Of a stretch of DNA of 64,000 bases, positions 1 to 13,900 are shown piece after piece. The notes beneath the pieces are model-generated. The model was given only the letters and a program-made list of their open reading frames with translations. It was not told the origin of the DNA and ran no database searches. Both the position numbers and the translations under genes were made by a program. Every line of letters begins with the position of its first letter. The first letter of the stretch is position 1. Source of the DNA: Liolophura sinensis (taxonomy: Eukaryota > Mollusca > Polyplacophora > Chitonida > Chitonidae); contig NC_088303.1 in NCBI RefSeq assembly GCF_032854445.1, forward strand, positions 11,725,501 to 11,789,500. The letters are read 5' to 3'.

Positions 1-151
1 ATGCGAAACATTTCTGTATTGTGAAGAGACATAACCGGATTGTAGTACAAAGGCAATTTGTCTGAGGCAGCTTTGCATCATGTCCTCAAGGAAAATAATC
101 CATAACGCTCACAGATGAACATAGGGGACCATACCATTTTATTTTGGAGCA

Positions 152-463
152 GATTTGATGGCCTAATGGTTAAAGCGTCCGCCCCTAGGTCGGGAGACCT
201 GGGATCTTACCAAAGACTTGGTACATATATTTGTTGATACCACGCTTGACGTTCAGAACTGAGAGGTTAGAGCAAGGAAACAGGACTGGTTGGCCCGGTG
301 TCAGTATAATGAGAGTGGGGAGTCATGTCTGGTGTCTTCAGCAGGATACTACGGTTGAGGCAGCACTTGGGACTCACCCTGATACATGAATGTTACACCT
401 AAATGTTATACACCTACTGACTCGTCGTCGTCATATGACTGAAAAAAAGGCTCAGCGCGACAT
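152..463 (+). mobile_element. tRNA-derived SINE, group A, subfamily 2
   Basis: The head carries a good A box (TGGCCTAATGG) and a decayed B box. The body contains AGGACTGGTTGGCCCGG, and the end has CGTCATATGACTGAAAAA, shared with the other group A copies. The body matches the copy at 12805-13045, but the tRNA head differs from those at 59314 and 1448. Confidence 0.7.
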
Positions 464-465
464 AA

Positions 466-1097
466 CAAGCCTAAGCATACTTTATTTATTTTGGATTGGG
501 TGAAAACATGCTTTAAAATGCATTTCTGTATTTCTACACACACAAAGGTGAGGCGAACGTGTATGTGTATGTTGGTTATTGATGTACAGTCAATTTGAAC
601 ATCATTTGTGGCTGAAATGTTGAGTGACACGACTGGTTATTGCCTGCTAACATCGAGTTATGGGGAGGGTGGGGGGGCTCATGAAAAATAAAAACAATAC
701 ATAGCAGCAGACAAGTTTAAAGAATTGACTTCACCTCTCAATCGCATAGTGTTAGTGGTATAATCCGCATTGTCTAGAACAAAACTCAGTTTGAAAATAT
801 GATTAAAATTCTTTATTTAATATACAGGCACATGTATTTACAAATTTCACATAGAATTGTGTTTCTTTGTGAAAATAAAATTCATAGTGTAAAGCTTCCT
901 CCGTTGGTATACAATAAGCCGTTTCTAGGCTTTTGTATAATTGCAATGTTGTACTCACTCTGTCAGCAAACAATTCTTGTTTTAGTACTTGAAGTATTAA
1001 ACCATGTCATTTTAATAAAACCAACAAGATTTAGACCAAATCAGTCTATACAATATACTATGCATTTTTCTATTACACAAAATATGAGCAAGAGTGA
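466..1097. other. Intergenic, no gene recognised
   Basis: AT-rich sequence between two SINEs, downstream of the caspase. Short open frames occur on both strands but have no recognisable content or splice context. Confidence 0.5.
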
Positions 1098-1448
1098 CTG
1101 AGTGCTTGGGGTTTAACGTCGTACTCAACAATTTTTCAGTCATATGACGACGAAGGAATCATTAGAAGGGTGCATGTACGTGTAATGTGCCTCCTTGTTG
1201 CAGGACGGATTTCCACCGCTCTTTTATTTAGTGCTGCTTCACTGAGACGACTTACCGAAGGCAAGTAAGCCGCACCGCCCGAGCCATTATACGGGTCAAC
1301 CAGTCGTTGCACTATCCCCTTCATGCTGAACGCCAAGCGAGGAAGTTACAACTTCCTCTTTTAAAGTCTTAGGTGTGACTCGATCAAGGATTGATCCTGG
1401 ATCTACCGGTCCGAAGCGGACGCTCTACCAACTGTGCTATCCGGGCAG
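1098..1448 (-). mobile_element. tRNA-derived SINE, group A, near full length
   Basis: On the minus strand the tRNA-like head (A box region ATAGCACAGTTGGTAGAGCG, B box region TTGATCGAGTC) is followed by a body with GGAAGTTGTAACTTCCTCG and an end reading CGACGTTAAACCCCAAGCAC. It is closely similar to the plus-strand copy at 59314-59656. Confidence 0.85.
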
Positions 1449-1464
1449 GTAAAATATGAGCAAT

Positions 1465-1530
1465 GGACATAAACATATATATGCACAACATAAACATATA
1501 TATGCACAACATGAACATATATGCACAAAC
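1465..1530. repeat. Three copies of a ~23-bp unit (ACATAAACATATATATGCACA)
   Basis: A short tandem triplication lies directly beside the tRNA head of the neighbouring SINE, between it and the caspase 3' end. Confidence 0.7.
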
Positions 1531-1738
1531 GGGGCTTGAGTAGGTACAAGAGATGAAGCATCAAGGCCCATGAGTGTACGGGTAAATTCATGGCCTCAAC
1601 AACCTTGGCATAGGAGCAGTAGATCTGTCCATACATGCACCAGCACTGGTTATTCTGATACTATAATCTTCCTACTAACAAATCTGCAGATAACATAACA
1701 CTTCAGATGAAAAACTTGCAACTTCACCCAGTCATCCA

Positions 1739-1744
1739 TTTATT
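1739..1744 (-). terminator. Candidate polyadenylation signal AATAAA for the caspase
   Basis: A canonical AATAAA on the minus strand lies about 95 nt downstream of the caspase stop, before the SINE at 1098-1448. Position and motif fit a short 3' UTR. The cleavage site was not identified. Confidence 0.5.
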
Positions 1745-1837
1745 ATATACTGTTCATTTTTGCACGCTAGTGAAGTTCTGGCATGTCTGGTAAATATATA
1801 CAAGGAATAAAGGAAAATTCCTAGTTCAGAATATGTG

Positions 1838-1957
1838 TTAAACATCCTTCTCGGCTGGTGCGTTGAAATACCACGATTTGCGAGTCATTATGACAGGTGC
1901 TGGCATCTGATGTCCCTGGGAGTCACTCTGGTGACGTGATGCAACCATATCGTTAAC
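1838..1957 (-). CDS. CASP2: Terminal caspase exon (p10 C-terminus, stop)
   Basis: This exon encodes 39 residues plus a TAA stop. It starts after a CTGTTCCCCAG acceptor, in phase 0, matching the phase-0 donor at 8116. Joined, it reads DLLIK then VNDMVASR, followed by MTRKSWYF, which is the usual caspase p10 ending (helix, then a basic-aromatic final strand). It lies 6.1 kb from the previous exon because the 35-bp array fills the intron, so gene prediction could easily lose it. Confidence 0.9.
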   Translation of the reverse strand, partial: VNDMVASRHQSDSQGHQMPAPVIMTRKSWYFNAPAEKDV

Positions 1958-4900
1958 CTGGGGAACAGTGCAGACAATGCAGATGATAGAATAACCTTCA
2001 GCACTGGAGGAAAGGCCAGGTATGGGATTACATAGTGTCAGTGACAGCATAGTCTTCAGAATGTTAGGAGACTCAGTGACAGCATAGTCTTCTGAATGTT
2101 AGGAGAGCCAGTGACAGCATAGTTTTCTGAATGTCAGGAGACTCAGTGACAGCATAGTCTTCTGAATGATAGGAGAGCCAGTGACAACATAGTCTTCTGA
2201 ATGTTAGGAGACTCAGTGACAGCATAGTCTTCTGAATTTCAGGAGAGTCAGTGACAGCATAGTCTTCAGAATGTTAGGAGACTCAGTGACAGCATAGTCT
2301 TCAGAATGTTAGGAGACTCAGTGACAGCATAGTCTTCAGAATGTTAGGAGACTCAGTGACAGCATAGTCTTCAGAATGTTAGGAGACTCAGTGACAGCAT
2401 AGTCTTCTGAATTTCAGGAGAGTCAGTGACAGCATAGTCTTCTGAATGTTAGGAGAGTCAGTGACAGCATAGTATTCAGAATGTCAGGAGAGTCAGTGAC
2501 AGCATAGTCTTCAGAATGTTAGGAGAGCCAGTGACAGCATAGTCTTCAGAATGTTAGGAGACTCAGTGACAGCATAGTCTTCAGAATGTTAGGAGACTCA
2601 GTGACAGCATAGTCTTCTGAATGATAGGAGACTCAGTGACAGCATAGTCTTCAGAATGTTAGGAGAGTCAGTGACAGCATAGTCTTCTGAATGTTAGGAG
2701 ACTAAGTGTTAGCATAGTCTTCAGAATGTTAGGAGAGTCAGTGACAGCATAGTCTTCAGAATGTTAGGAGACTCAGTGAGAGCATAGTCTTCTGAATGTT
2801 AGGAGACTCAGTGACAGCATAGTCTTCTGAATGTTAGGAGAGTCAGTGACAGCTTTGTCTTCAGAATATTAGGAGACTCAGTGACAGCATAGTCTTCTGA
2901 ATGTTAGGAGAGTCAGTGACAGCATAGTCTTCAGAATGTTAGGAGACTCAGTGACAGCATAGTCTTCTGAATGTTAGGAGAGCCAGTGACAGCATAGTTT
3001 TCTGAATGATAGGAGAGTCAGTGACAGCATAGTCTTCTGAATGATAGGAGAGTCAGTGACAGCATAGTTTTCTGAATGTTAGGAGAGTCAGTGACAGCAT
3101 AGTCTTCTGAATGATAGGAGAGCCAGTGACAGCATAGTCTTCTGAATGTTAGGAGAGCCAGTGACAGCATAGTCTTCTGAATGATAGGAGAGTCAGTGAC
3201 AGCATAGTCTTCTGAATGTCAGGAGAGTCAGTGACAGAATAGTCTTCTGAATGTTAGGAGACTCAGTGAAAGCATAGTCTTCTGAATGTTAGGAGAGCCA
3301 GTGACAGCATAGTCTTCTGAATGATAGGAGAGTCAGTGACAGCATAATTTTCTGAATGTCAGGAGAATCAGTGACAGAATAGTCTTTTGAATGTCAGGAG
3401 ACTCAGTGACAGCATAGTCTTCTGAATGTCAGGAGACTCAATGACAGCATAGTCTTCTGAATGTTAGGAGACTCAGTGACAGCATAGTCTTCTGAATGTT
3501 ACGAGAGTCAGTGACAGCATAGTCTTCTGAATGTTAGGAGACTCAGTGACCGCATAGTCTTCTGAATGTTAGGAGACTCAGTGACAGCATAGTCTTCAGA
3601 ATGTTAGGAGACTCAGTGACAGCATAGTCTTCTGAATGTTAGGAGACTCAGTGACAGCATAGTCTTCTGAATGTTAGCAGACTCAGTGACAGCATAGTCT
3701 TCTAAATGTTAGGAGAGTCAGTGACAGTATAGTCTTCAGAATGTTAGGAGACTCAGTGACAGCATAGTCTTCAGAATGATAGGAGAGCCAGTGACAGCAT
3801 AGTCTTCTGAATGATAGAAGAGTCAGTGACAGAATAGTCTTCTGAATGTCAGGAGAGTCAGTGACAGCATAGTCTTCTGAATGATAGGAGAGTGAGTGAC
3901 AACATAGTCTTCTGAATGATAGGAGTCAGTGACAGCATAGTCTTCAGAATGTCAGGAGCCTCAGCGACAGCATAGTCTTCAGAATGTTAGGAGAGCCAAT
4001 GACAGCATAGTATTCTGAATGATAGGAGAGTGAGTGACAGCATAGTCTTCAGAATGTTAGGAGACTCAGTGACAGCATAGTCTTCAGAATGTTAGGAGAC
4101 TCAGTGACAGCATAGTCTTCTGAATGTTACGAGAGTCAGTGACAGCATAGTCTTCTGAATGATACTAGAGTCAGTGACAGCATAGTCTTCAGAATGTTAG
4201 GAGAGTCAGTGACAGCATAGTCTTCTTAATGTCAGGAGTGTCAGTGACAGCATAGTCTTCAGAATATAAGGAGAGCCAGTGACAGCATAGTCTTCTGAAT
4301 GATAGGAGAGTCAGTGACAGCAAAGTCTTCAGAATGTTAAGAGAGTCAGTGACAGCATAGTTTTGTGAATGATAGGAGAGTCAGTGACAGCATAGTCTTC
4401 AGAATGTCAGGAGAGTCAGTGACAGCAAAGTCTTCAGAATGTTAGGAGAGTCAGTGACAGCATAGTCTTCAGAATGTCAGGAGAGTCAGTGACAGCATAG
4501 TCTTCTGAATGTTAGGAGAGTCAGTGACAGCAAAGTCTTCAAAATGTTAAGAGAGTCAGTGACAGCATAGTCTTCTGAATGTTAGGAGACTCAGTGACAG
4601 CATAGTCTTCAGAATGTCAGGAGAGTCAGTGACAGCATAATCTTCAGAATGTTAGGAGAGTCAGTGACAGCATAGTCTTCTGAATGTCAGGAGAGTCAGT
4701 GACAGCATAGTCTTCTGAATGTCAGGGGAGTCAGTGACAGCATAGTCTTCAGAATGTCAGGAGAGTCAGTGACAGCATAGTCTTTTGAATGTCAGGAGAG
4801 TCAGTGACAGCATAGTCTTCAGGATGTTAGGAGAGTCAGTGACAGCATAGTCTTCAGAATGATAGGAGTCAGTGACAGCATAGTCTTCAGAATGTCAGGA

Positions 4901-7900
4901 GCCTCAGCGACAGCATAGTCTTCAGAATGTTAGGAGAGCCAATGACAGCATAGTCTTCTGAATGATAGGAGAGTCATTGACAGCATAGTCTTCAGAATGT
5001 TAGGAGACTCAGTGACAGCATAGTCTTCAGAATGTTAGGAGACTCAGTGACAGCATAGTCTTCTGAATGTTACGAGAGTCAGTGACAGCATAGTCTTCTG
5101 AATGATACTAGAGTCAGTGACAGCATAGTCTTCAGAATGTTAGGAGAGTCAGTGACAGCATAGTCTTCTGAATGTCAGGAGTGTCAGCGACAGCATAGTC
5201 TTCAGAATGTAAGGAGAGCCAGTGACAGCATAGTCTTCTGAATGATAGGAGAGTCAGTGACAGCAAAGTCTTCAGAATGTTAAGAGAGTCAGTGACAGCA
5301 TAGTTTTGTGAATGATAGGAGAGTCAGTGACAGCATAGTCTTCAGAATGTCAGGAGAGTCAGTGACAGCAAAGTCTTCAGAATGTTAGGAGAGTCAGTAA
5401 CAGCATAGTCTTCAGAATGTCAGGAGAGTCAGTGACAGCATAGTCTTCAGAATGTCAGGAGAGTCAGTGACAGCATAGTCTTCTGAATGTTAGGAGAGTC
5501 AGTGACAGCAAAGTCTTCAGAATGTTAGGAGAGTCAGTGACAGCATAGTCTTCTGAATGTTAGGAGACTCAGTGACAGCATAGTCTTCAGAATGTCAGGA
5601 GAGTCAGTGACAGCATAATCTTCAGAATGTTAGGAGAGTCAGTGACAGCATAGTCTTCTGAATGTCAGGAGAGTCAGTGACAGCATAGTCTTCAGAATGT
5701 CAGGGGAGTCAGTGACAGCATAGTCTTCAGAATGTCAGGAGAGTCAGTGACAGCATAGTCTTTTGAATGTCAGGAGAGTCAGTGACAGCATAGTCTTCAG
5801 GATGTTAGGAGAGTCAGTGACAGCATAGTCTTCAGAATGATAGGAGTCAGTGACAGCATAGTCTTCAGAATGTCAGGAGCCTCAGCGACAGCATAGTCTT
5901 CAGAATGTTAGGAGAGCCAATGACAGCATAGTCTTCTGAATGATAGGAGAGTCATTGACAGCAAAGTCTTCAGAATGTTAGGAGACTCAGTGACAGCATA
6001 GTCTTCAGAATGTTAGGAGACTCAGTGACAGCATAGTCTTCTGAATGTTACGAGAGTCAGTGACAGCATAGTCTTCTGAATGATACTAGAGTCAGTGACA
6101 GCATAGTCTTCAGAATGTTAGGAGAGTCAGTGACAGCATAGTCTTCTGAATGTCAGGAGTGTCAGTGACAGCATAGTCTTCAGAATGTAAGGAGAGCCAG
6201 TGACAGCATAGTCTTCTGAATGATAGGAGAGTCAGTGACAGCAAAGTCTTCAGAATGTTAAGAGAGTCAGTGACAGCATAGTTTTGTGAATGATAGGAGA
6301 GTCAGTGACAGCATAGTCTTCAGAATGTCAGGAGAGTCAGTGACAGCAAAGTCTTCAGAATGTTAGGAGAGTCAGTGACAGCATAGTCTTCAGAATGTCA
6401 GGAGAGTCAGTGACAGCATAGTCTTCTGAATGTTAGGAGAGTCAGTGACAGCAAAGTCTTCAGAATGTTAGGAGAGTCAGTGACAGCATAGTCTTCTGAA
6501 TGTTAGGAGACTCAGTGACAGCATAGTCTTCAGAATGTCAGGAGAGTCAGTGACAGCATAATCTTCAGAATGTTAGGAGAGTCAGTGACAGCATAGTCTT
6601 CTGAATGTCAGGAGAGTCAGTGACAGCATAGTCTTCAGAATGTCAGGGGAGTCAGTGACAGCATAGTCTTCAGAATGTCAGGAGAGTCAGTGACAGCATA
6701 GTCTTTTGAATGTCAGGAGAGTCAGTGACAGCATAGTCTTCAGGATGTTAGGAGAGTCAGTGACAGCATAGTCTTCAGAATGTCAGGAGAGTCAGTGACA
6801 GCATAGTCTTCAGGATGTTAGGAGAGTCAGTGACAGCATAGTCTTCAGAATGTCAGGAGAGTCAGTGACAGCATAGTCTTCAGGATGTTAGGAGAGTCAG
6901 TGACAGCATAGTCTTTAGAATGTTAGGAGAGTCAGTGACAGCATAGTCTTCAGAATGATAGGAGACTCAGTGACAGCAAAGTCCTCAGAATGTTACAAGA
7001 GTCAGTGACAGCATAGTCTTCTGAATGATAGGAGACTCAGTGACAGCATAGTCTTCTGAATGTTAGGAGAGTCAGTGACAGCATAGTCTTCAGAATGATA
7101 GGAGAGTCAGTGACAACATAGTCTTGAGAATGTCAGGAGAGTCAGTGACAGAATAGTCTTCAGAATGTTAGGAGAGTCAGTGATAGCATCAGTCTTCCGA
7201 ATTTTAGGAGAGTCAAAGTACTGGCTGACAAGGCATCTGTGACAGCAGAACTTTCAGTAATGGAGGAGAAGCCAAGTGCTGAATTACATGGTCTCTGTGA
7301 CAGCATAACATTCAGTACTGGAGGAGTGACCAAATATTGGCTAACAGTCTCAGTGTGCTGTCAATAAAGGTATCACATGGGAGTGGTTGATATGTAAGTA
7401 ACACATTAAGTTACTCAAAAGGCTAACAAAGGTTTTGTCTGAGAGTTTATGACGATTCTGTACCATACAACACAGAAAATATATCAATTTGTGCTAAAGA
7501 CACTCACGGAAACTACATATACACAAGTGTACCTTTATTGGCATGTTATGTTACATAATTGTACTATATTCCATAAATGCACAAGGCACAAAGCACTGCT
7601 GATGCAAGCAGAGCATTCGGGGTTGTGGGGTCCATGTGTCATTCATTTCAACAGTGGGATGCCATGACACAAAGGCTATGAAGAAAACAGTAACTTCAAG
7701 GCCACTTTGTGACATTTTTAACTGACCATAAAATAAAAATAAAATACATAGTGTAAAGCTAAGCAAGTGCATCATCATTGCCAAACAAGGTCATAGAAAA
7801 TTTGGTCTGTCAGAAAATTTAAGGAAAAGTTATGGATAGCTCTGGATGAAAGTGTGGTGGTGATCTTCACCATTGCCATATGTCTGTCAGAAATGTTACA

Positions 7901-10900
7901 AAAGACTCATGCACAGATTTGGATGAAACTTTGGGTTAATGCTTAGCTTAGGCACAAGGAACAATCCATTTTGTTTTGTTGGAGATCTGTTATACTGTCC
8001 CCTTTGTACATAGTAGGGGGATTTGTACATACGTGTAGCTGTGATTGTAGTTTGTGCTCTTGGAGTTTTTTATAGCTTAAACGGATATATTAGAACATTT
8101 ACAGGTGTCACTTACTTTGATGAGCAAATCAACGACATGCTTTGAGCGATGGTATTCCTTGAAAACCTTGGTCAGGGCCTCAATATACCAGCTGCCTTGA
8201 ACAGTATTCCTATACGATACTTCACCTATAAAATGAAAATGTGTAATGTGATGAATTACTGTCCAAACAGCCAAAAATAGCAATACTGAAAAAAGATATA
8301 TCTGGGCCCTAAATGTCATCTATGATCCACAGACTAAATGTACCATTATTATCTTTGTGGGTTATCTCTTTAGTAGTCCAGCAGACCGGACAGTTGCAAC
8401 TTTTCCCTGAATATGACTTGCATTAGAGATTTACAAGAGAAATGCATCAAAACATTCATTTGCATCATGTGTGAGGATAATCGTCACGTCTCTGATACAT
8501 GTTAATTACAATATAATAGGCCTGCTGTGAATTACCTCCCTTGTTACTCCTATGACTATGATGTGATTAGTATTGGAGGCGAGAAACTACAAGAAGTGGT
8601 ACCTCACATACAATTAAAACCATGCAGTATGTAGGCCTGAGAAATGTTGACAGACCTTAAATGGATCAATCTTTTTCAGCTTATGAGTTCGCTGAATTAA
8701 GGCCAGGATTTTCAAATTACCTTCAAATTGATTAAAAAAACTACATAACATTTATCCTGGGACTTCCAAAATTACAATCTGTCTTAAAATCTGTGGTTTT
8801 ATCCCTGAAATTTCCCATTACACATTTTCTAAGGTCCCACCTCAGCTTACTCCCCTAAACAAACCTTTTAAACGGGAGAGACACCTCAAGGAAGATAATT
8901 CCGTGCAGCCCTATTGAAATGAAACTCTTGAGGCAAGGAAAGGTCAAGGATTCTTTGTTCTACATGTAGGACGGTATTCAACCCACATTCACAGTACCTT
9001 CTGTGGTTGAGTAGGCCAAAATGACATCTGAGTTAGTAGGTATACTCCTACTGATTTCTGGACTAAGTAATATATGGGTGCCAGCATCTGATTGGCCAGT
9101 CTCACACTGCAGGTCAAATGGTACAACATCAAACTCACTTTCAGGTGTGCCAACATGACTACTGTTCCCTAAAACAGATGGCATGTTAAATGTTTATTAA
9201 AGCAACCGGTAATTTATGCTTCATTGGAGAGTATCTTGTGTGTTGCATGACAGTGTTCTGGTCTACAATTATGAAGGGTCAAGCCACAGCTGGAAAGATG
9301 GACAAACCTAGACAAAAGGGGAGCCCATTCCCAGATCACATTATCAAAGTTCTGACCCTTACCCTTCTTCTCCACTCATATTAATAGGGATGAAGGAACC
9401 AGGCAAAGTTCTCACCCCTTACCCTTCCTCTCCACTCATATTAATAGGGATGAAGGAACCAGGCAAAGTTCTGACATCTTGCCCTTCTTCTCCACTCATA
9501 TTAATAGGGATGAAGGAACCAGGCAAAGTTCTCACCCCTTACCCTTCTTCTCCAGTCATATTAATAGGGATGAAGGAACCAGGCAAAGTTCTGACATCTT
9601 GCCCTTCTTCTCCACTCAGATTAATAGGGATGAAGGAACCAGTTAAAGTTCTGACCCCTTACCCTTCTTCAACACTCATTTTGATAGGGCTGAAGAACCC
9701 AGGCAAAGTTCTGACCCCTTGCCCTTCTTCTCCACTCATATTAATAGGGATGAAGGAAACAGGCAAGGTTGACCCCTCGCCCTCTTCCCCAGTCATATTA
9801 ATAGAGATGAAGGAACCAGTTAAAGTTCTGACACCTTGCCCTTCTTTGCCACTCATATTAATAGGGATGAAAGAACCAGGCAAAGTTCTGACCCCTTACA
9901 GTTCTTCTCCACTCATATTAATAGGGATGAAGAACCCAGGCAAAGTTCTGACCCCTTACCCTTCTTCAACACTCATTTTAATAGGGATGAAGGAACCAGG
10001 CGAAGTTCTGACCCCAAGCCCTTTTTCTCCACTCATATTAATACGGATGAAGGAACCAGTTAAAGTTCTGACTCCTCTCCCTTCTTCTCCACTCATATTA
10101 ATAGGGATGAAGAACCCAGGCAAAGTTCTGACCCCTCACCCTTCTTCTCCACTCATATTAATAGGGATGAAGAACCCAGGCAAAGTTCTGACCCCTTACC
10201 CTTCTTCAACACTCATTTTAATAGGGATGAAGGAACCAGGCAAAGTTCTGACTCCTCTCCCTTCTTCTCCACTCATATTAATAAGAATGAAGGAACCAGG
10301 CGAAGTTCTGACTCCTCGCCCTTCTTCTCCGCTCATATTAATAGGGATGAAGGACCTAGGCAAAGTTCTGACTCCTCTCCCTTCTTCTCCACTCATATTA
10401 ATAAGAATGAAGGACCTAGGCAAAGTTCTGACCCCTCACCCTTCTTCTCCCCTCATATTAATAGGGATGAAGGACCTAGGCAAAGTTCTGACCCCTCACC
10501 CTTCTTCTCCCCTCATATTAATAGGGATGAAGGACCTAGTCAAAGTTCTCACCCCTTACCCTTCCTCTCCACTCATATTAATAGGGACGAAGGAACCAGG
10601 CAAAGTTCTGACCCCTTACCCTTCCTCTCCACTCATATTAATAGGGATGAAGGAACCAGGCAAAGTTCTGACTCCTCTCCCTTCTTCTCCACTCATTTTA
10701 ATAGGGATGAAGGGACCAGGCAAAGTTCTGACCCCTCGCCCTTCCTCTCCACTCGTATTAATAGGGATGAAGGAACCAGGCAAAGTTCTGACTCCTCGCC
10801 CTTATTCCAGGAGGAAAACAAATCATAGCATTTTGTGCCTCAAATATGCATCTCCACCTTTATTAAGACAGACACTTCGCACGAGGCTATGTTTACTGCC

Positions 10901-13900
10901 TTCATCCAGCAGGCAGGAATAGCCAACAGTAACTGATGGATGTTCGTATAAATACAGTACCTAATCATGTAGTATTTTGTATAGTTCTGGAAAGCAAAGA
11001 CAAAACAACAAAACCATTCATAGGTTGTCCGTACACAGGGTTGATGGAAAGGTCAAATCTTATGGCACAAGTATTTATCACATCCTCTATGAATGGAGAC
11101 AAAACCGGTCGAAGCAGCTGGATGTTGGTTAGCTTTTGCACCAAAACGTAATGTCAAATATTTTCGATCTACGCATCAAAACGATTTTAGTGTATTTTAA
11201 TGACACTTCTATAATTTCCTATCTGTTTAAATCTTTTGCCAACTCGAGCAGGTCACAGTGGCACATATTTTGGCCTAAAAAAGATCTCACAGTGCATCAA
11301 CCATGAAAATTGTGTGCAAAACCTCAGCTCAATTCATTCCATACTTTTCGAGATACCACCTCTAACATTTACTTGAAATTGCTTTCCCTATTAATGGACA
11401 TCGACACTGACACTCTGAGTATAGTATAAACTATGAGTGTACAGGCGAGGTAAAAAAGCACAGCTAATGTGTTACTATACTAGGTTTTTATCAGGTTTTT
11501 ATACTTACAACGCTGCCCTCTACATGCTTGTAGGATGAAGAGCTTGGGCTTGCCTTGCAGCTGTGGGCATTTGTCAATGTTAAAACAACCGTACATTTCC
11601 TTGAAGTTGACCCTGATGCCATCCACCCCATAAACCATCCCATTTAAGTCCCCGTGAGACAGAATAGCCATGATACAGGAATCCACGTGGTTATGTACAT
11701 CCAGCTCAGAATAAGTCTTAACCATGTCTTTCATCTCCTAAAAAAAAAAATGATAAATATACATGTAGCTGTTAAAGCAGCCATACTGGTGTTCCAGCCG
11801 GTATCTCTGGACTATGCAGCCTCACATCCGGCAAACTGAGTGACGTCTATGCACTGAGATGTAAATAACTCAATTATAATGTATACATTCTTGCTGGTCA
11901 TCAATACATTGTGCGTATGTTAAACAGCATGTATGTATCCATGTGAGTGCTTGGGGTTTAACGTCATACTTCACAATTTTTCAGGCATATGATGACGAAG
12001 GAATCCTTAGACTGCATGTATATGTGCCTCCTTGTTGCAGGGCGGATTTCCACCACTCTTATCTAGTGCTGCTTCAATGAGACGCCTTACCAAAGGCAAG
12101 TAAGATGCCCTTTATACTTATAGGGGTCAACCAGTCGCTGCTCTATCCCCTTCATGCTGAACGCCAAGCGAGGAAGTTACAAGTTCTTTTTTTAAAGTCT
12201 TAGGATTGACCCTCGATCAACTGCTCCCAAAGGGGAAGTTCTACCAACTGTGCTATTGGAGCCCATATGTATGTATGTGCATGTATGTATGAATGTATGT
12301 ACATGTACGTATGAATGTATGTACATGTATGTATGTATGTATCTATGCATAAATGTATGTATATGTATGTATGTACATGTATGTATGCATGTATGTACAT
12401 GTATGTATGTATGTATGTACATGCATGTGTGTTCATGTATGTATGTATGCACGTACATGTATGTATGTATATATGTATGTATGTACATGTATCTAGGTAC
12501 ATGAATGTATGTACATGTATGTATGTATGTATGTATGTATGTATGTATGTACATGTATCTAGGTACATGAATGTATGTACATGTATGTATGTATGTATGT
12601 ATGTATGTACATGTATCTAGGTACATGAATGTATGTACATGTATGTATGTACATGTATGTATGTATGTATGTATGTATGTATGTATGTATGTATGTATGT
12701 ATGCACGTACATGTATGTATGTATATATGTATGTATGTATGTATGTACATGTATCTAGGTACATGAATGTATGTACATGTATGTATGTATGTATGTATGT
12801 ATGTGCTGTGTCTTCTTGAGACAGGGTGAGTATATGCTGCCGCTAGTATAAGTGCTGGTGGAACTGATGTATCATGCCAAAGACACTGGATAGGACACCC
12901 CATCCTGACATATTATACCGGGCCAACCAGTCCTGTTTCCTTCATCTAACCTCTCCATGCTGAGCACCAAGCAAGGAAGCAACAAGTACCAATTTTAGTG
13001 TCTTTGGTATGACGCATCCAAGGTTTATCCCGGATACCCCAACTTCGAGGTCAAATAGAAATGTCTGATTTGCCTTCACTTAATCCCGAGTTCATTCAGA
13101 ACAAAGTCATTATAATGAAAAAAATAAATGAATTAGTTTACTAACTAGAAAATGTGCTGGTGAATGACTCTGATTACTAGCAAATGTGTTACCCTTCAGT
13201 GACAATGCCCTTTGACCTCAGTCACTGAGGTCAACCCCCCCCCCCCCCCCCCCCCTCTCCATTACATCTTTGGTGTATTAAATAGGATAACGGTAAAGAA
13301 GTAAATCTCAAAGCAATTCACAGAGACAGAAACAGCAGATAAAACCTGACAAAAGCTACAAGATTTAAGCAGCCTCTGGGGCTACTTAGTTAATTACAAG
13401 AACTGGTCAGTGGTCAGTTACTCACTCAATTAATATGGTGACTTGTTCCACTAACATTGTGCGGAACAGCTGTGGAAGATGACAAGGTGATTCCCACAGC
13501 CGAATGGATCTGATCCATATGATATAATTGTTACCTGAGCAGTAAGATCTTTCTGATATTCAATCAGATAGCCCAGCTGACGGAAGACACTGATCAGATT
13601 CTCCCCATCGGCCTCTGCCCCAGCTCTGTTCCACTCTGGATTGCTAAATGTGATGTTGTTTATAATTAACATATAGCCTCTAGGATTGGATTCCATGCGA
13701 TATTTCTGTACACACAAAACAAACAAAAAACAAATGTTCATGTTAGACATCGTTCAAATACATACTTGTAAAAACCCTAATGTAACGATGTCTATCTCAT
13801 ATATGTATCTATAATTACTTGAACAAAAAAATAATGAGGTCAAGTTACTTGCATAATAAAGCAGATATCACATATACTGTATTGATGTCACAAATATACT

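Noticed and set aside
1403-1448. tRNA gene-like sequence with A and B boxes
   Set aside because: It is the head of a SINE, continuous with the SINE body and tail. A cloverleaf cannot be completed.
2037-7215. CRISPR-like appearance of regular 35-bp repeats
   Set aside because: There are no unique spacers: units abut directly and the sequence is eukaryotic intron.
7551-7784. Minus-strand frame considered as the caspase C-terminal exon
   Set aside because: It has an acceptor-like TTCTTCATAG, but in the phase required by the donor at 8116 it hits a stop quickly and lacks the p10 ending. The exon at 1838-1957 fits in phase and sequence.
12192-12903. Long frames rich in Thr-Tyr-Ile-His or Met-Tyr-Val-Cys
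   Set aside because: Translations of a TATG/TACATG microsatellite, open in several frames on both strands.
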